Source: Henricia sp. BOLD:AAB3569 (Eukaryota; Echinodermata; Asteroidea; Spinulosida; Echinasteridae). From it: 64,000 nucleotides of DNA. The position numbers and the translations under genes were made by a program. The DNA is taken from positions 496,001 through 560,000 of the forward strand of contig JBBELK010000112.1 in NCBI GenBank assembly GCA_037783545.1, read 5' to 3'. The notes under the pieces are model-generated. The model did not search any database and had not been told where the DNA came from. It saw only the letters and a list, made by a program, of their open reading frames with translations. Of this stretch, positions 1 through 12,900 are shown piece by piece. Within the stretch, counting starts at the first letter, position 1; each line of letters begins with the position of its first letter.

Positions 1-384
1 AATTTCCCATGGATGGTATTTTGGGAGGTATTTTATGTGATTGTAAGGTTAGAACAAAATCCATTTTCTGGAAAAATCTGAACAAGTTTGTTTAACCCGG
101 AGAAACACTTACCCGGGTCGTCTCTTACACGGGTCATTAGCGACCCTTTTCCCACTGCAGTTGTGCACACGCACCAACCCGGGTACACGGTTTGCGACCA
201 TAACAAGAAACAAATTTCTGACCTAAGTACTGATTTATAGAACTTCCAGCTTCATTTGTCAGCAACCAAATCTTATAAAAAGTGATCTTTGGTTGAACCG
301 GTGATTACATTATCAAAAACATGTTTCTGGTTGTGTTTGAGAAAATAGGCCTCGGCACAATAACCCCGAAATAATTGCGTGTTG
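1..384. other. KIFBP intron sequence, no gene seen
   Basis: No coding exon or RNA gene was recognised. The stretch contains several ACCCGGGT-like GC islands around 95-185. It lies upstream of the first visible KIFBP exon and is probably intron of that gene. Confidence 0.4.
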
Positions 385-618
385 GGCGCGAGGTCAAAAT
401 TGAAACGGTCTGTATACCGGGAAACGGTACATAAACGATACACCTTTGCACGGTTTTGAGTGAGCAAGCAAACGGTTCAGCTGGTCTGGCCAAACGGTAG
501 ATAATTGGCAGTGTTCAACACGAACAAAGGGTTTTCTGCCCACAGACAAATGGTTCCATGAGGGATTAACTCGAACCGTTTACCGGTATACAGACCGTTT
601 GTATTTTGACCTCGCGCC
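385..618. repeat. MITE family A, copy 1
   Basis: Terminal inverted repeats are visible: GGCGCGAGGTCAAAATTGAA at the left and its near-complement ending in TTTTGACCTCGCGCC at the right. Inside them is a second matching pair, ACGGTCTGTATACCGG and CCGGTATACAGACCGT. No ORF. A longer copy lies at 9043-9535. A nonautonomous DNA transposon is the simplest reading. Confidence 0.75.
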
Positions 619-883
619 TTACTTGGGTAATCTCTGGCTTACCCAAGTGCTGTGGGAAAAGGCCTAGACTTGAATGTGTTGTCATGATTTTCACGGTAAA
701 GATTTGTGCAATATAAAAAATATTTCAACTTTTTTGTTAATTATACTTCTAAATGCATGCACAGACAATTTAATCTACATACAGAATTGTTCACCACATA
801 CTGTATTTTCTCTTTTGCTGGGGGACTTTGACAAGACTATGCTTCACCAATAACAGAACCAAGGTTATTTTGATTTTCTTCAG

Positions 884-982
884 GCACGTGAATTGTTTCT
901 TGCCGGCCAGAAGTGGATAGCAGAAGCCAAAGAGTACTATGTATTGGATGGCCATGTGTCTGATTACATTGAAATAATAAAG
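884..982 (+). CDS. KIFBP: KIFBP exon (first in window)
   Basis: The acceptor TTTTCTTCAG precedes 884 and the donor GTGAGT follows 982. The 99 bp exon is phase 0 at both ends and encodes 33 residues, ARELFLAGQKWIAEAKEYY followed by VLDGHVSDYIEIIK, a conserved KIFBP segment. Confidence 0.9.
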
Positions 983-3900
983 GTGAGTTTGCTGCGCTGT
1001 GGGAAACGACTACTCAACACCGGCCAGCTATGTGGTCGAGTGGCTACGACACCTGCCTAGTATGCAGGAGCATGGTATAAAGTGTCTCATAGCGTCTCGG
1101 GGAAGCACCGAGTATACGGTGTTAACCAAGTTAAACGTCAGATAGGGCAAAACATACCCAAATTGATATTTATTCTCCCTGACGTAAGCCAAATTACATT
1201 CCCTCATCAGTTGCAATGTGATTTGGCTGGGTGGTCAAGTGGTTGAGACATTTGCTTAGTATGCAGGAGGTCGTGGGTTAGAGTCCCACTTGCATGCTAT
1301 GAAGTGCAGTGCTTTCGGGGAAGCACTGCATGAGTACTGTAAAAACCTGTGTATAAGGGCACCTTTTCACTACTGTGGCAGATGTCAACAGTTAGGGGTG
1401 TGCCTTATACACATGATTTTATGGTATAGACCGTATCAAATAACCACCATTTCGTGGGGAACCTTTTGTTAAACCGTTCAACAATGGAAGCACAATATGT
1501 GCAACCACGAGATGCCCCACGAGATGGTGGCTATTCGATACTGTCTATACAGTGCCAACCAAGTTGCATCGGGTAGGGCAAAGCAAACTCTAATTAGTAA
1601 TATATGCTGTTCTCCGTGGGTAGGTTTAATACAGGTCAGCCACATGTACCAAAAACCACAAGCTCCAATTTAAAGGCACCGCTTAAACTTATGTCTGTGG
1701 TTCTCAGCATATTCAAAAAAAAATTTTCGAACGAATTTGTAAAACATTTACTTTATTTTAGCCAAAAAAACCAACCATGCTTTGTATTTTAGACATCGGC
1801 TACCCTGTGGAAAATGCCATTTTTATATGGCTGTTTTTGCGCCTTACCTAGACTTGTTCAAGTCTGACTTCCCGAGTTTGGTTTGTAATGCGCAGCGTAC
1901 AGTGCGCCCTCTGGTCTAGTGCCCTGTCTAATCTCTTTCTTCTGTCTGAAAAAGAAGAAAACGGATTAGAAGGTGTGCTGTACGCTGCGCATTACAAACC
2001 AAACATGGAAAGTCAGACTTAGGCAAGTCTATGCCTTACTGTGAGATGAATTATTGGCGGACCGCCAGTAATTCAACATATTGTCAGTAATTGTTCAATA
2101 ACTAAAGCGTTAGTCGTTTTTTTTTTCTCGTTAATTTTTGCAACCATTTTCGCAACATATGCCAGATTACATTAACCAGGCATTGCAAGCGTTTATTTTG
2201 GTTTGAAACCATAAGAAGAAATCGAGCAGAGATTGAAAACCCAAATTTATGCACATACTGACCTGGACGGGATTCGAACCTGGGACCACAGAGAGGTAGG
2301 GCGAGAAAAGTACCGCAAAACCAGTCTGATTCCTCTGTCTAAATTGTTTTCAGGATCACAGTGCCTTGTTTAAGGTTCTAGCATCCTTCGAAGTGGACTT
2401 GGAGAGGCGCTGTAAGATGCACAAACGTCGCGTGGATATGCTGCAAGAGATCCTGACGGAATTGAACCCGCAACACTTCCTGTTAGTGTGCAGGCAGCTC
2501 ATGTATGAATTGGCTGAAACTACAAGGTAGTAATAAAGTACCGTGGCTGCGCAGTTTGGTGCACCGTACCCAAGACCTGTTTAATTCTACAGGTTATGGG
2601 TTCGAATCCAGGCTGCGTTATGATGCATGTGCCCTCTGGCAAGGCACTTTGCCTAAAACTGCATCCCCCACACCCAGGTTCCTGCGAGAGTATTAAAAGT
2701 GTTTGTGCTTGATTAGCTCAATAGTGCCCAACAGCCAAACTACATAGTATAAATGCAGAAGTGTGAAATCTGATTTTTTTCAGATTTATTTTCCGCTTTT
2801 TTGTTTTGCGCTCCATATTTTATTTTCCGCTTTTTTGCCCTACCAATGGGCCATTTTGTTTTTTTACCGAGCATAAACAGAGCGCCCTCAATTGATCAAT
2901 TAATTTCGTGAAGCAAACTTGTGCAAGTCTAGTCACCAAACAAGTGCCATGGCATACGGCGCTTGTGTATGTAGTGTATGCTAAATGTGCAGTGGTGCCA
3001 CGCGGCAAGCAGTGTGACTGCAACGAGTGGCTAAACAAACTAGTACAACTCTAATCCCTCGGCAAGTGCCATCTTTGCATGCATCGCAAACCGGCAGCGG
3101 CCGTGCGTGCATAGCGCGTTAGTGGTGTGTGATGCGTGGTGCACTCGTCCGGGGTAATCCCCGCCTGCGATGCTGCAAGCAGCAGGCAATGAACCGATTT
3201 TACTGGCCGCTTTTGCTCACCTGACTTCAACGATCGATGTTGCCTAGATTCTTTTAAATATTATCCACACTTGTACAAGGTAAATATTTAAAACAAAATT
3301 GATTCTTGTGATAGTTAAAATGTTTTTTTGACATTGCACAATAATTGTGTTAATTTAAAACGATCCCAAAAGTTGAAGCACTCGTAGTCTGTAACGCCTT
3401 TCTCCCGCCTCCTCTCCTAAGAAAGCCACGCCCCTTCTGATTTTTAAAAAATTATCCGCTCACACCCCTGTAAACGTTCGTAAATTTAAAATTTGTAATT
3501 TAAATTTTTACACACTCGGAAATTGCTTGGGAATTGAAAAACCAATTTAACAAGTGCATTAAAATGTCACACTCTGGCTCCCGTTTTTATGGAAAGACCC
3601 ATGTCTATGTGATCGTGCCATGCTTCACCAATTTCACCAGCTAAGATTTTACGCAATATTAAAATCTACATGTTTTTAATGTTTGCTAATTAAATTCTTT
3701 TTTCACACTTTCTAGTGAAATGATGGACTTGAAAATGGCCATTGCAGAATCATCGGGAGTAACACCCAGTGCTCACGCATGTAATAAGGTTAATGTCTTG
3801 TAAGTATAACACAAAATCTATGACATTGACAGTTTTTAAAAAAAATGTATGTCTGATACAGCATGTGAATTATAATAAACCTTTATCACGGTGCGGCCAT

Positions 3901-6900
3901 CTGCCCTTTTCTCCTATTAAAATGAACGTAACTAAAGCGCCGCTTGCAGAAAAATAGTTTGGTTCCGTTTTTAAATTGTTCATTGGGTGCATCACAATGA
4001 CACACGCGTTGCACGATCAAGAGAGCGTGCACCGTGGACAGGCGCGTTAATGCAGACGCACTGATCGTGCCCGACACATACTATGGGGAACAAGACAAAG
4101 ATGGACGCACCGTGATAAAGGTCTACAGGGGCATAAATGTGTGATTGGCAGATTTTAAACTGTACATTTGATACCAGATCTAGGGGCCTAGATGTGAATA
4201 CATGCAATTGTGCAAGGCAAAGCCAAGGGCCATTATGAAGCATAATACTTTACATCCAAGTTACATTCAAGTGCGCTCATTTTTTTATATTCATGTGACC
4301 ACCCACGTGATTTTCTTTCGACCCCGCTTTCGACCAATGGGAATGTGTGAACTGTCTTGAATATTGTAAATGATGGTTTTTCATATGTCGTAAGAATGAT
4401 ACTAGTAGGAGACCAGCCTGTAGGTCCCGTGACCAAATTCTGGGAACAAAGGTTTGAAAGTGTTTTTGTGTTCCCTGATGAATACCGAACAATTTTGACT
4501 TGGGCTTCCCCCTTGAAAATGTCAGGCATTTCCCGGAGGGGTCAACAAAGGTCAAACAGGGGTCAAAATTCAAATATATTCTAATTGTGTCGATATGCAT
4601 ATCAAATTACTCGCCTAGTCACGAGGATTCCAAAAATGTATAGTTTGTTATACCTCCGACCTTAAATGAGGGCGCTGTGGTCAAAAACGTCGAAAGGTCA
4701 ACGCACTTTTGACTGGTGGTCAAATTCACCAACACAGTTAACATTATCCGATTCTAATGATTTTAGTATCTAATAATATGTTTTCTGACATGGCAAATTC
4801 AACTAAGCAACTTTTAAAAGTAAAAGTGGTTGCCATAACCTTGAAGTTTCAAAATGGCTGCTAAAAGGTTAACATAAATTAGTCAAAAACAACAATTTTT
4901 TTCCCAAACCCATGGATAAGAAATTATTAAATGTTTGTCACCGAAACGTCACGAACAATTGAAACACTACATTTTTAAAACAAATAATGATTTTTAATTA
5001 TGTGTATCTTTTTTCTTTAGAGCACATGTTCGATATAATATTGTACGGTATACCATATAAAGTGTATAGGTAAATGATGATGATGGGCTGTGAATATCTG
5101 CAACAATATAGCTTCAACAACATGTTCCCTCATTGGGTAAAAGTTTATGGATGCAATGAAACTGACATTTTACGCTTGGTAAGTACCTCATTGAACCTTT
5201 CATACTTTTTTCATATGTGATTGGACCAAAGACACAACAAAAAGTTAATATTTACAAAACAATTGATGGCTTAAACTAGGTTTAAATGGGCCAGAGCCCC
5301 TATGGCAATATTATTACATTCCTCAAGCTAGTAATATTAATTGAGTATACAGGACATATAATACTCTGAATCATTGCGACCTTATTTCATGCTTGATGAA
5401 AGTTGGTCGATTTACTTGATCTTCTCTGACCCATATGACTCAATTCTCCGACTCAATTCAGTGAGACAACCCACTGGAAAATGATCAGTAATCGTGTTGA
5501 CCTTTATTGACTTTGCCGATTTTGAGGTTTAACACCTGTTCTTTGAGTGAAAAAAGCCCCTTTTCCCCGTGCATCATATATTAAAAAACAAAACCAAACT
5601 ATCTGTACATGTACTTTGAAATGCGTAGCGAGTTGGTAAGAAACATAGACGTACTTTTTATGTACTCACAAAAGTTTGCAGTGCGGCGCTGTTTTCCGTG
5701 TCATTTTCCTGCGCTGAGCGTAGGGTCACGGAGCTCAGTGAGCAGATGCGCGCAAGTTGTTCATATGGGTCAGAGAAGATCAAGTAGATCGACCAATTTT
5801 CATCAAGCATGAAATAAGGTCGCAATATACTCAATTAATATTACTAGCTTGAGGAATGTAATAATATTGCCATATGGGCTCTGGCCCATTTAAACCTAGT
5901 TTAAGCCATCAATTGTTTTGTAAATATTAACTTTTTGTTGTGTCTTTGGTCCAATCACATATGAAAAAAGGATGAAAGGTTCAATGAGGTACTTACCAAG
6001 CGTAAAATGTCAGTTTCATTGCATCCATAAACTTTTACCCAATGAGGGAACATGTTGTTGAAGCTATATTGTTGCAGATATTCACAGCCCATCATCATCA
6101 TTTACCTATACACTTTATATGGTATACCGTACAATATTATATCGAACATGTGCTCTAAAGAAAAAAGATACACATAATTAAAAATCATTATTTGTTTTAA
6201 AAATAGAGTGTTTCAATTGTTCGTGACGTTTCGGTGACAAACATTTAATAATTTCTTATCCATGGGTTTGGGAAAAAAATTGTTGTTTTTGGCTAATTTA
6301 TGTTAACCTTTTAGCAGCCATTTTGAAATTTCAAGGTTATGGCAACCACTTTTACTTTTAAAAGTTGCTTAGTTGAATTTGCCATGTCAGAAAACATATT
6401 ATTAGACACTAAAATCATTAGAATCGGATAATGTTAACTGTGTTGGTGAATTTGATCACCAGTCAAAAGTGCGTTGACCTTTCGACGTTTTTGACCACAG
6501 CGCCCTCATTTAAGGTCGGAGGTATAACAAACTATACATTTTTGGAATCCTCATGACTAGACGAGTAATTTGATATGCATATCGACACGATTGAAATATA
6601 TTTGAATTTTGACCCCTGTTTGACCTTTGTTGACCCCTCCCGGAAATGCCTGACATTTTCAAGGGGGAAGCCCAAGTCAAAATTGTTCGGTATTCATCAG
6701 GGAACACAAAAACACTTTCAAACCTTTGTTCCCAGAATTTGGTCACGGAACCTACAGGCTGGTCTCCTACTATACAGTTTTCCTGAATGGAGATGTGATT
6801 GCACATGTGTTACATTTTAGGCCGTCCCGGTTACGAGCGTATATTGGAAATTTGTACACAGGGTTTTTAGAAAGGCATGTTGTCACACTATTTGTAACCC

Positions 6901-9900
6901 TTTTTCGGCCTAGGTTATCTCTTCAGAACAACTGAAACTTATTTCTTTTTTTTTAGAGACCAGACAAAGGTATTTTCTGGAAAATATGGTCTGTGTTGCC
7001 AAAATGTCCCCTTTACCGTGGAAAGACTCACTTCTAAACATTTCCCAGCCCCAAAAGAATTTCTTTGTTTTTATGTCAATTGTTTGCTCTTTACCTACGT
7101 AATTTATCAGTACTGTATATGGGTCTTTCTATAAATTAGGGGTCTAATGTTGGTGTCCCCGTTACATTTTACATCTTGTTTTTGTAAATTCAGGACACAT
7201 TCTTTAAATACTTTCCATCTCAGAGAGTACATGAAGTACAATTTATACAAAATGGTTTAAAAGCCATTTTAATGATTTTTGTACGAAAAATAACACATAT
7301 CAGGTGTAACGGGGGGACACCAAATGTCACACTTTTGGACCCCTAATTTATAGAAAAACCCAAATGCTGAGTGCTTTTCCAAGAACTATGCTAAAAATGT
7401 CATAACATGCCCAGGTGAGACTTGAACCTGTACATGTACGACCTTCTACATTTTCAGAAAGACCTCATCAACCACAACACTGATCTAGAATTCCTAGAAT
7501 TGTTTAAAATTAAGATTTATTTTTGCCCACCCCATTTCAGAATACGACAAAGTTTAGGCTACTTCCAGGAATTTCTCGGTGAGTGATAGTTCAAATTTTA
7601 TTATATAATAAGTCGTAGTGCTCATTTGAATCTTTTGCGTGTTTTGTTTTTTTGCAATAAAAAATAAGTTTAAATTGCTCGATGTTTTTAGATTCTTTAC
7701 AAGATTCTGAGAAGAAAATGCCGTCAACTCTAGAGGAAGATGTCTTGAGGCCAGCTTTGGTGGCATATTTCTGCATGGCCAGATTGTGAGTACAGTCAGT
7801 GTTGCATTCTAATACAAAATGTGAGCAATTGTTTGATGAGCAAGTACAGATTAGAGATGAGAGAAATCATGTGACCTGTCACGGCGAATAAGCGTAAAGT
7901 CAGAATTTTCAAAAATTTAATATTGGTATTTTTAAATTTGGCAGAAAAAGAGCTTTCTAATGGTATATAACACATAAGGTAAAACTATTCCCCCAACGCA
8001 ACACAGCTTGGAGAAGTGGTAGTGTTCAAACAAATCTTAAAACAATTTCTTACAAGTTAAGAAGAAAGCTATCGTCAGAATTGGTCTGAAAATGCTGTTT
8101 TTAATTGTTTGGAATCAAAGAGAATAAGAGTTACTCTTTCTAAATATTACAAAACCCTAAAATTGACCTCCCTTCAATTTCTGACTTTGAACCGTCATTG
8201 TAGAAAATAGCGGAGTGCGACTCATTTCGTCGTGACAGGTCACATATAGTCCTCACTGGGATTCAAACTCTACCTTTGACATTTTGACATGTATAAACCG
8301 TATCGAATAGCCGCCATTTCTTTGGGCAGTTTCTTTGTTCCTTGAGGACATGCATGGTTGCACATATTGTGCTTCCATTGTTGAACGGTTTAAGTAACAA
8401 AAGGTGCCCCACGAAATGGCAGCTATTTGATACGGTCTATAGTGGGCTATGAGGCAATATAATGTGGTAGTAAAAAAAAAAATGATCTTGTGTAACACTG
8501 TCAATTATCAAAATCAGAGCACGAAATATTGACAGTGCTCACCATTTGAAGATACATCCCAGTTTTCGGTGCGAAGCACCTTCCTCGGAGCTTTTGCCTT
8601 TCAAGAATTTGGGCGTTTCACAATAAGTGCGCCACCAAGCGTTTCTTTCAGAGATGACATTTTAGAGTCAGATCAGTCGACGTCAGGGTATTCGTTTACT
8701 GCATAAACATATCGGATTTGATTTAAAAACCAGTACTTGATTTAGAAGTTGGTTTATTTAGGAAGCCTAGATTATGTAAACATGTTAACATCGTTTGCGA
8801 AGGAAAACAACATAATAATATGCTTTTTTCACGCGTCTAGCAATGATCGTGTCGACCAGACGCACAGGCGCACATCGAATGTAGCTTTTCTGCATCAAAT
8901 CCTCCAATATTTAATGTAGCAACCCTGGACTTAAAATTCCTCCTAGAACCCCTCGAGCAAAGCAAACTAAAAAAAAACGAGTGGTGTCCATGATATGGCT
9001 GGATAGCTTGTGTGTTTGTGTTCCTCCATTTAAAGTAGTTTAGGCGCGAGGTCAAAATAGAAACGGTCTGTATACCGGGAAACGGTACATAAACGATACA
9101 CGGTTGCATGGTTTTCAGTGAACAAGCAAACGATTCAACTTGCCCGGCCAGACGATAGATAATTGGCAATGTTCAACCCCGCCCACGTTCGCTGAAGAAT
9201 AGATAGCTTATCGAATTACGGGCCATTGTGTGACTACTCCTGGCTGACTCGCTGCCACTGTTTATCACGTGACTGCCCGAACAAGGGTGTTTAACCATAA
9301 CCCATTCATGCCTCGAGGTGCGCCCGGCTGGAGGGTCGTTGGCCAGTAGCAGCCTTTTGTTCCCTTTGTGCAGGCGGCTAATTGTAAACCTGTCAATCAT
9401 CGACCAACCCAGCAAGTTGGAAACGGTTCCCTTCAAACCGGCACACGGTTTTCTGTCAACGGAGAAATGATTTGAAGAGGGATTAACTTGAATCGTTTAC
9501 CGGTATACAGACCATTTCTATTTTGACCTCGCGCCTTATGTAGGACTATAAACCTGAACTCGTGTCTTTTTGTTACCAGGTATTCTAAGCTAATCACACC
9601 CAATCCTGAGCAGAGAATACAAAATCTTGAAACCAGGTACAGTAGCCAAGCTTTGTTATAGGAAGGCAGTCAACATTTAATTTTGCATATTTAAAATTTG
9701 TTTTTTAAGAACAGATGTATTAATGATAGTGGTTAATTGTACCAAATTCAAGACCTTAATTAAAATCTGCAATCCAGACCATGGGCCAATTTCATGGAGC
9801 CAGAGGCTCCGGCTAAAATGTTCACTAGGTAAATGTTTATCACTAGCTTCAGAGGCAGAATTTGCTAAACACTAGTGACGTAACAATGCCCGTTTGCAAG

Positions 9901-12900
9901 CATGCGGTATGCTTAAAGCATGCATCAGCCATGAAGTAGCGGTAACGCAGCGTTTGCCCTTAACTTTTTTCCAAACTGGCCACCAGGACCAGTTGGCTAA
10001 AGTTTTGACTGGCCCGTTGGTGTTTCAAGTGGCCCGGTTCAAATTTCAATTCTGGTTGTTAATTTTAATGAAAGTCGACCTTTAATGTTTGTAATAAACA
10101 CATTAGCACAACTTCTCTGCTACAGTAAGCAACGTTTAAGCAGCACGATGAAATTGGCCCCAGTTTATAGTGGTGTTTCCATTGGACTTTCTTTGTTAAA
10201 CTACTATGGTTCTGTTGTATAATTTAGTCCAATGGAGACACAGGGAGGACTGTTGTCCCTGTATAGTCACTGTGGTCACAATGTAAAACTTGAAGCAGTC
10301 AAGTAAAGTTTCGGTATGATCCCCTAAAGGGATCTGGTTGCTGAGATTAGCCGACTTAAGTCGTTGCCCTGTAGCCACCTAGGAGGTTCTTCCGCTTGGA
10401 AGAAATTCTCAGTTTTAGAGGTGGGAGGAAAACCCCACACGGAATCAGGCAGGAACTGAGAACCCAATCCACAAACTGACCTGGACAGGTTTGAACCAGG
10501 GCCACATTGGTGGAAGGTGGAAGGAAAGTACCGCTACGCCAACCTGATTATGGGTACAGAGAACCATAGTAAAAGCCACAAAATGTTTGAAATGGGTCTT
10601 AAAATTGTTATTTACTTTTGTCTTTTATAAAATGTTAGTCCTGTAAAGATTATGAAGTGTACTCGTTAGGTACTTTTCAGTCAGTGTACTAGAAAATCAT
10701 ACTGTACTTGGGATAACGTCATACATCATACAGCCTGTTTACACTTGATCCCGGGCTCAGTGTCAAACACCGAGCTGGAAATCACCCCGGATCCCAAAGT
10801 GACTATCAATGCTCTCGGGACCAGATTTGGTCTCGTGTTGGCTGAGGGTCGAACCCCGAGCTTGGGATCAGTTTGTGGTTAGACAAGCAATTAATCTGCT
10901 CCACAGCCACTGTGGGGGAAAAGCGCGCAAAAATAAAGTATTGTTCAGTCAGGCATGATTTTTTAAAGACTTTTGTCAGAAATCAGATTTTTGAATCTGG
11001 AAGAATGCCATTATTAGTATAGAAAGATACATGCATTCTTCAGACTTTTCATCAATTTTCAGACTTTTTCTTTGATTGACAATCTCATCCCTGTGTTCTG
11101 TACATGCACACATTGTGCAACTTCTGGCGCCGCACTCTAGATCAACTACATACATAATGTAAACGCAGCACTCGGGAATCATTGCGGTTATTAAACACCG
11201 ACGCATTCTTATCAGGGGATCAATCTTGATCCCGAGCTCGGGACCAGTGTAAACACAGCAGTAAAGTACTTGACTTTTAGTACTTTACCTACAATTTGTT
11301 CAACAGCCTAAAGAACTACAAGTTTGTTGTGGACTACTGTAGAAGCCACCCAGAAGCCTTGGAGAAAATGCAGGTCAGTGTTAATAGTCGAAGAGAAACT
11401 GGCATTGTTTTGTAGCCGATCTTTAGACTGAATTATTGATTAAATTGCAAAGCCAACCTGCTCAATCAACAGATTTGGGTCTTTCCACAATAAAGGGGGC
11501 ATTTTGGTAACACAGACGATATTTTCAAGGAAATACCTCTGTCTAGTCTCAAAATAAAAGAAATAAGTTTAAGTTGTTCTGAAGAGATGTTTGGCCCAAA
11601 AAGGGTTACAAATAGTGTGACAACATGCCTTTCTAAAATAAACCTGTGTACAAATTTCCAATATACACTCGTAACCGGGACGGACACTTGTGTTACATTT
11701 TAGGCCGTCCCGGTTAAGAGGTTATCTCTTCTGAAAAACTGAAACTTATTTCTTTTATTTTGAGACCAGACAAAAGGTATTTTCTGGAAAATATGGTCTG
11801 TGTTGCCAAAATGCTAACTTTACCGTGGAAAGACTCATTTACAAATTTACATGAAACCAAAAAGTCATCTCGTCTAGAGAATGGCAGCTATTGTACGTAC
11901 ATACATACATACAATGATTGCCAAAAAAATGATGAAATCTATATAGGCAGTCAAATACACAAATGAATGTGGTTGACTTATCTTAAACAGCATGTACTAT
12001 ATTGATGCTGATATTGCTGATTGATGCTACATTGATGCTGAATGGCCTTAATAGTGGAAGAGTGTACCTTTTCCTATAACCATTTTTACCTAGTACATAC
12101 TATGTGAAATAACCTTGTTTTGCTTTGACTTATTTTACAATAAGGCTGTGTCTAAATTCATTTGCTGTGGCTTGATATTACACACGAGTCAATGGCAGAC
12201 GCTATTCTTGGGTTTCACTTTCTTGACAACCGGTTGCTATCCGCCATTACTGTATGGTCAGATAGCTTGTGGTCACAGAAACATCGGGCACCACAAATTA
12301 CGCTATCTGGACTGTGTGAAGCGACATCTTAAAGCAGCAAGCATCAACACAGAAACCTGGGAGACCCTAGCTAGCGATCGCACTAAATGGTGGTCCACAG
12401 TGACCTATGGCACAAAGTCTGCAGAGAGGACACGACGTGAAATGGCAGAAATTGCTCGTGAATGTCGACATGAACGACGTGCCGCCACCAACAGGATGAC
12501 AGGACTATGGCCATTTTCATGTCAATTCTGTGGATGCAAAATCACCGCCAGAATCGGTCGAATCTCACATGAACAGGCTTGTGGCAGAACCCATTCTGTT
12601 TGATGGACATGTAGACCAAACCAATCTACATCTGTACATAGTATGGACACAGTAATGGCAGATAGCAACCGGCTGTCAAGAAAGTGAAACCCAATAATAA
12701 GTTGCGTAATTTTAAGATGCAGCCAATGATTTCAGACCTTGTCTAAGACAAAGATTTGAATCAGACGAGCTAGCCATTTTAAAGCTTTTTCAAGATTACA
12801 GCTATATTATGGGTCAGGATTTTGTATTAAGACACAGTTATCCTAATACCCTTAACTTCAAAACCCACCCACATTTTATATAGCATTGATCCGTGAATTT

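Noticed and set aside
273-493. Short minus-strand ORFs near the left end
   Set aside because: They lie within MITE family A and are repeated in the second copy at 9043-9535, so they reflect repeat sequence.
3789-3794. GTTAAT as the donor of the third KIFBP exon
   Set aside because: It would put the next exon in the wrong frame; GTAAGT at 3800 is a better site and keeps the conserved VNVL.
4233-6935. Pairs of ORFs of 70-107 codons on both strands
   Set aside because: They mirror each other across the foldback element and show no domain or codon signal; they are by-products of the inverted repeat.
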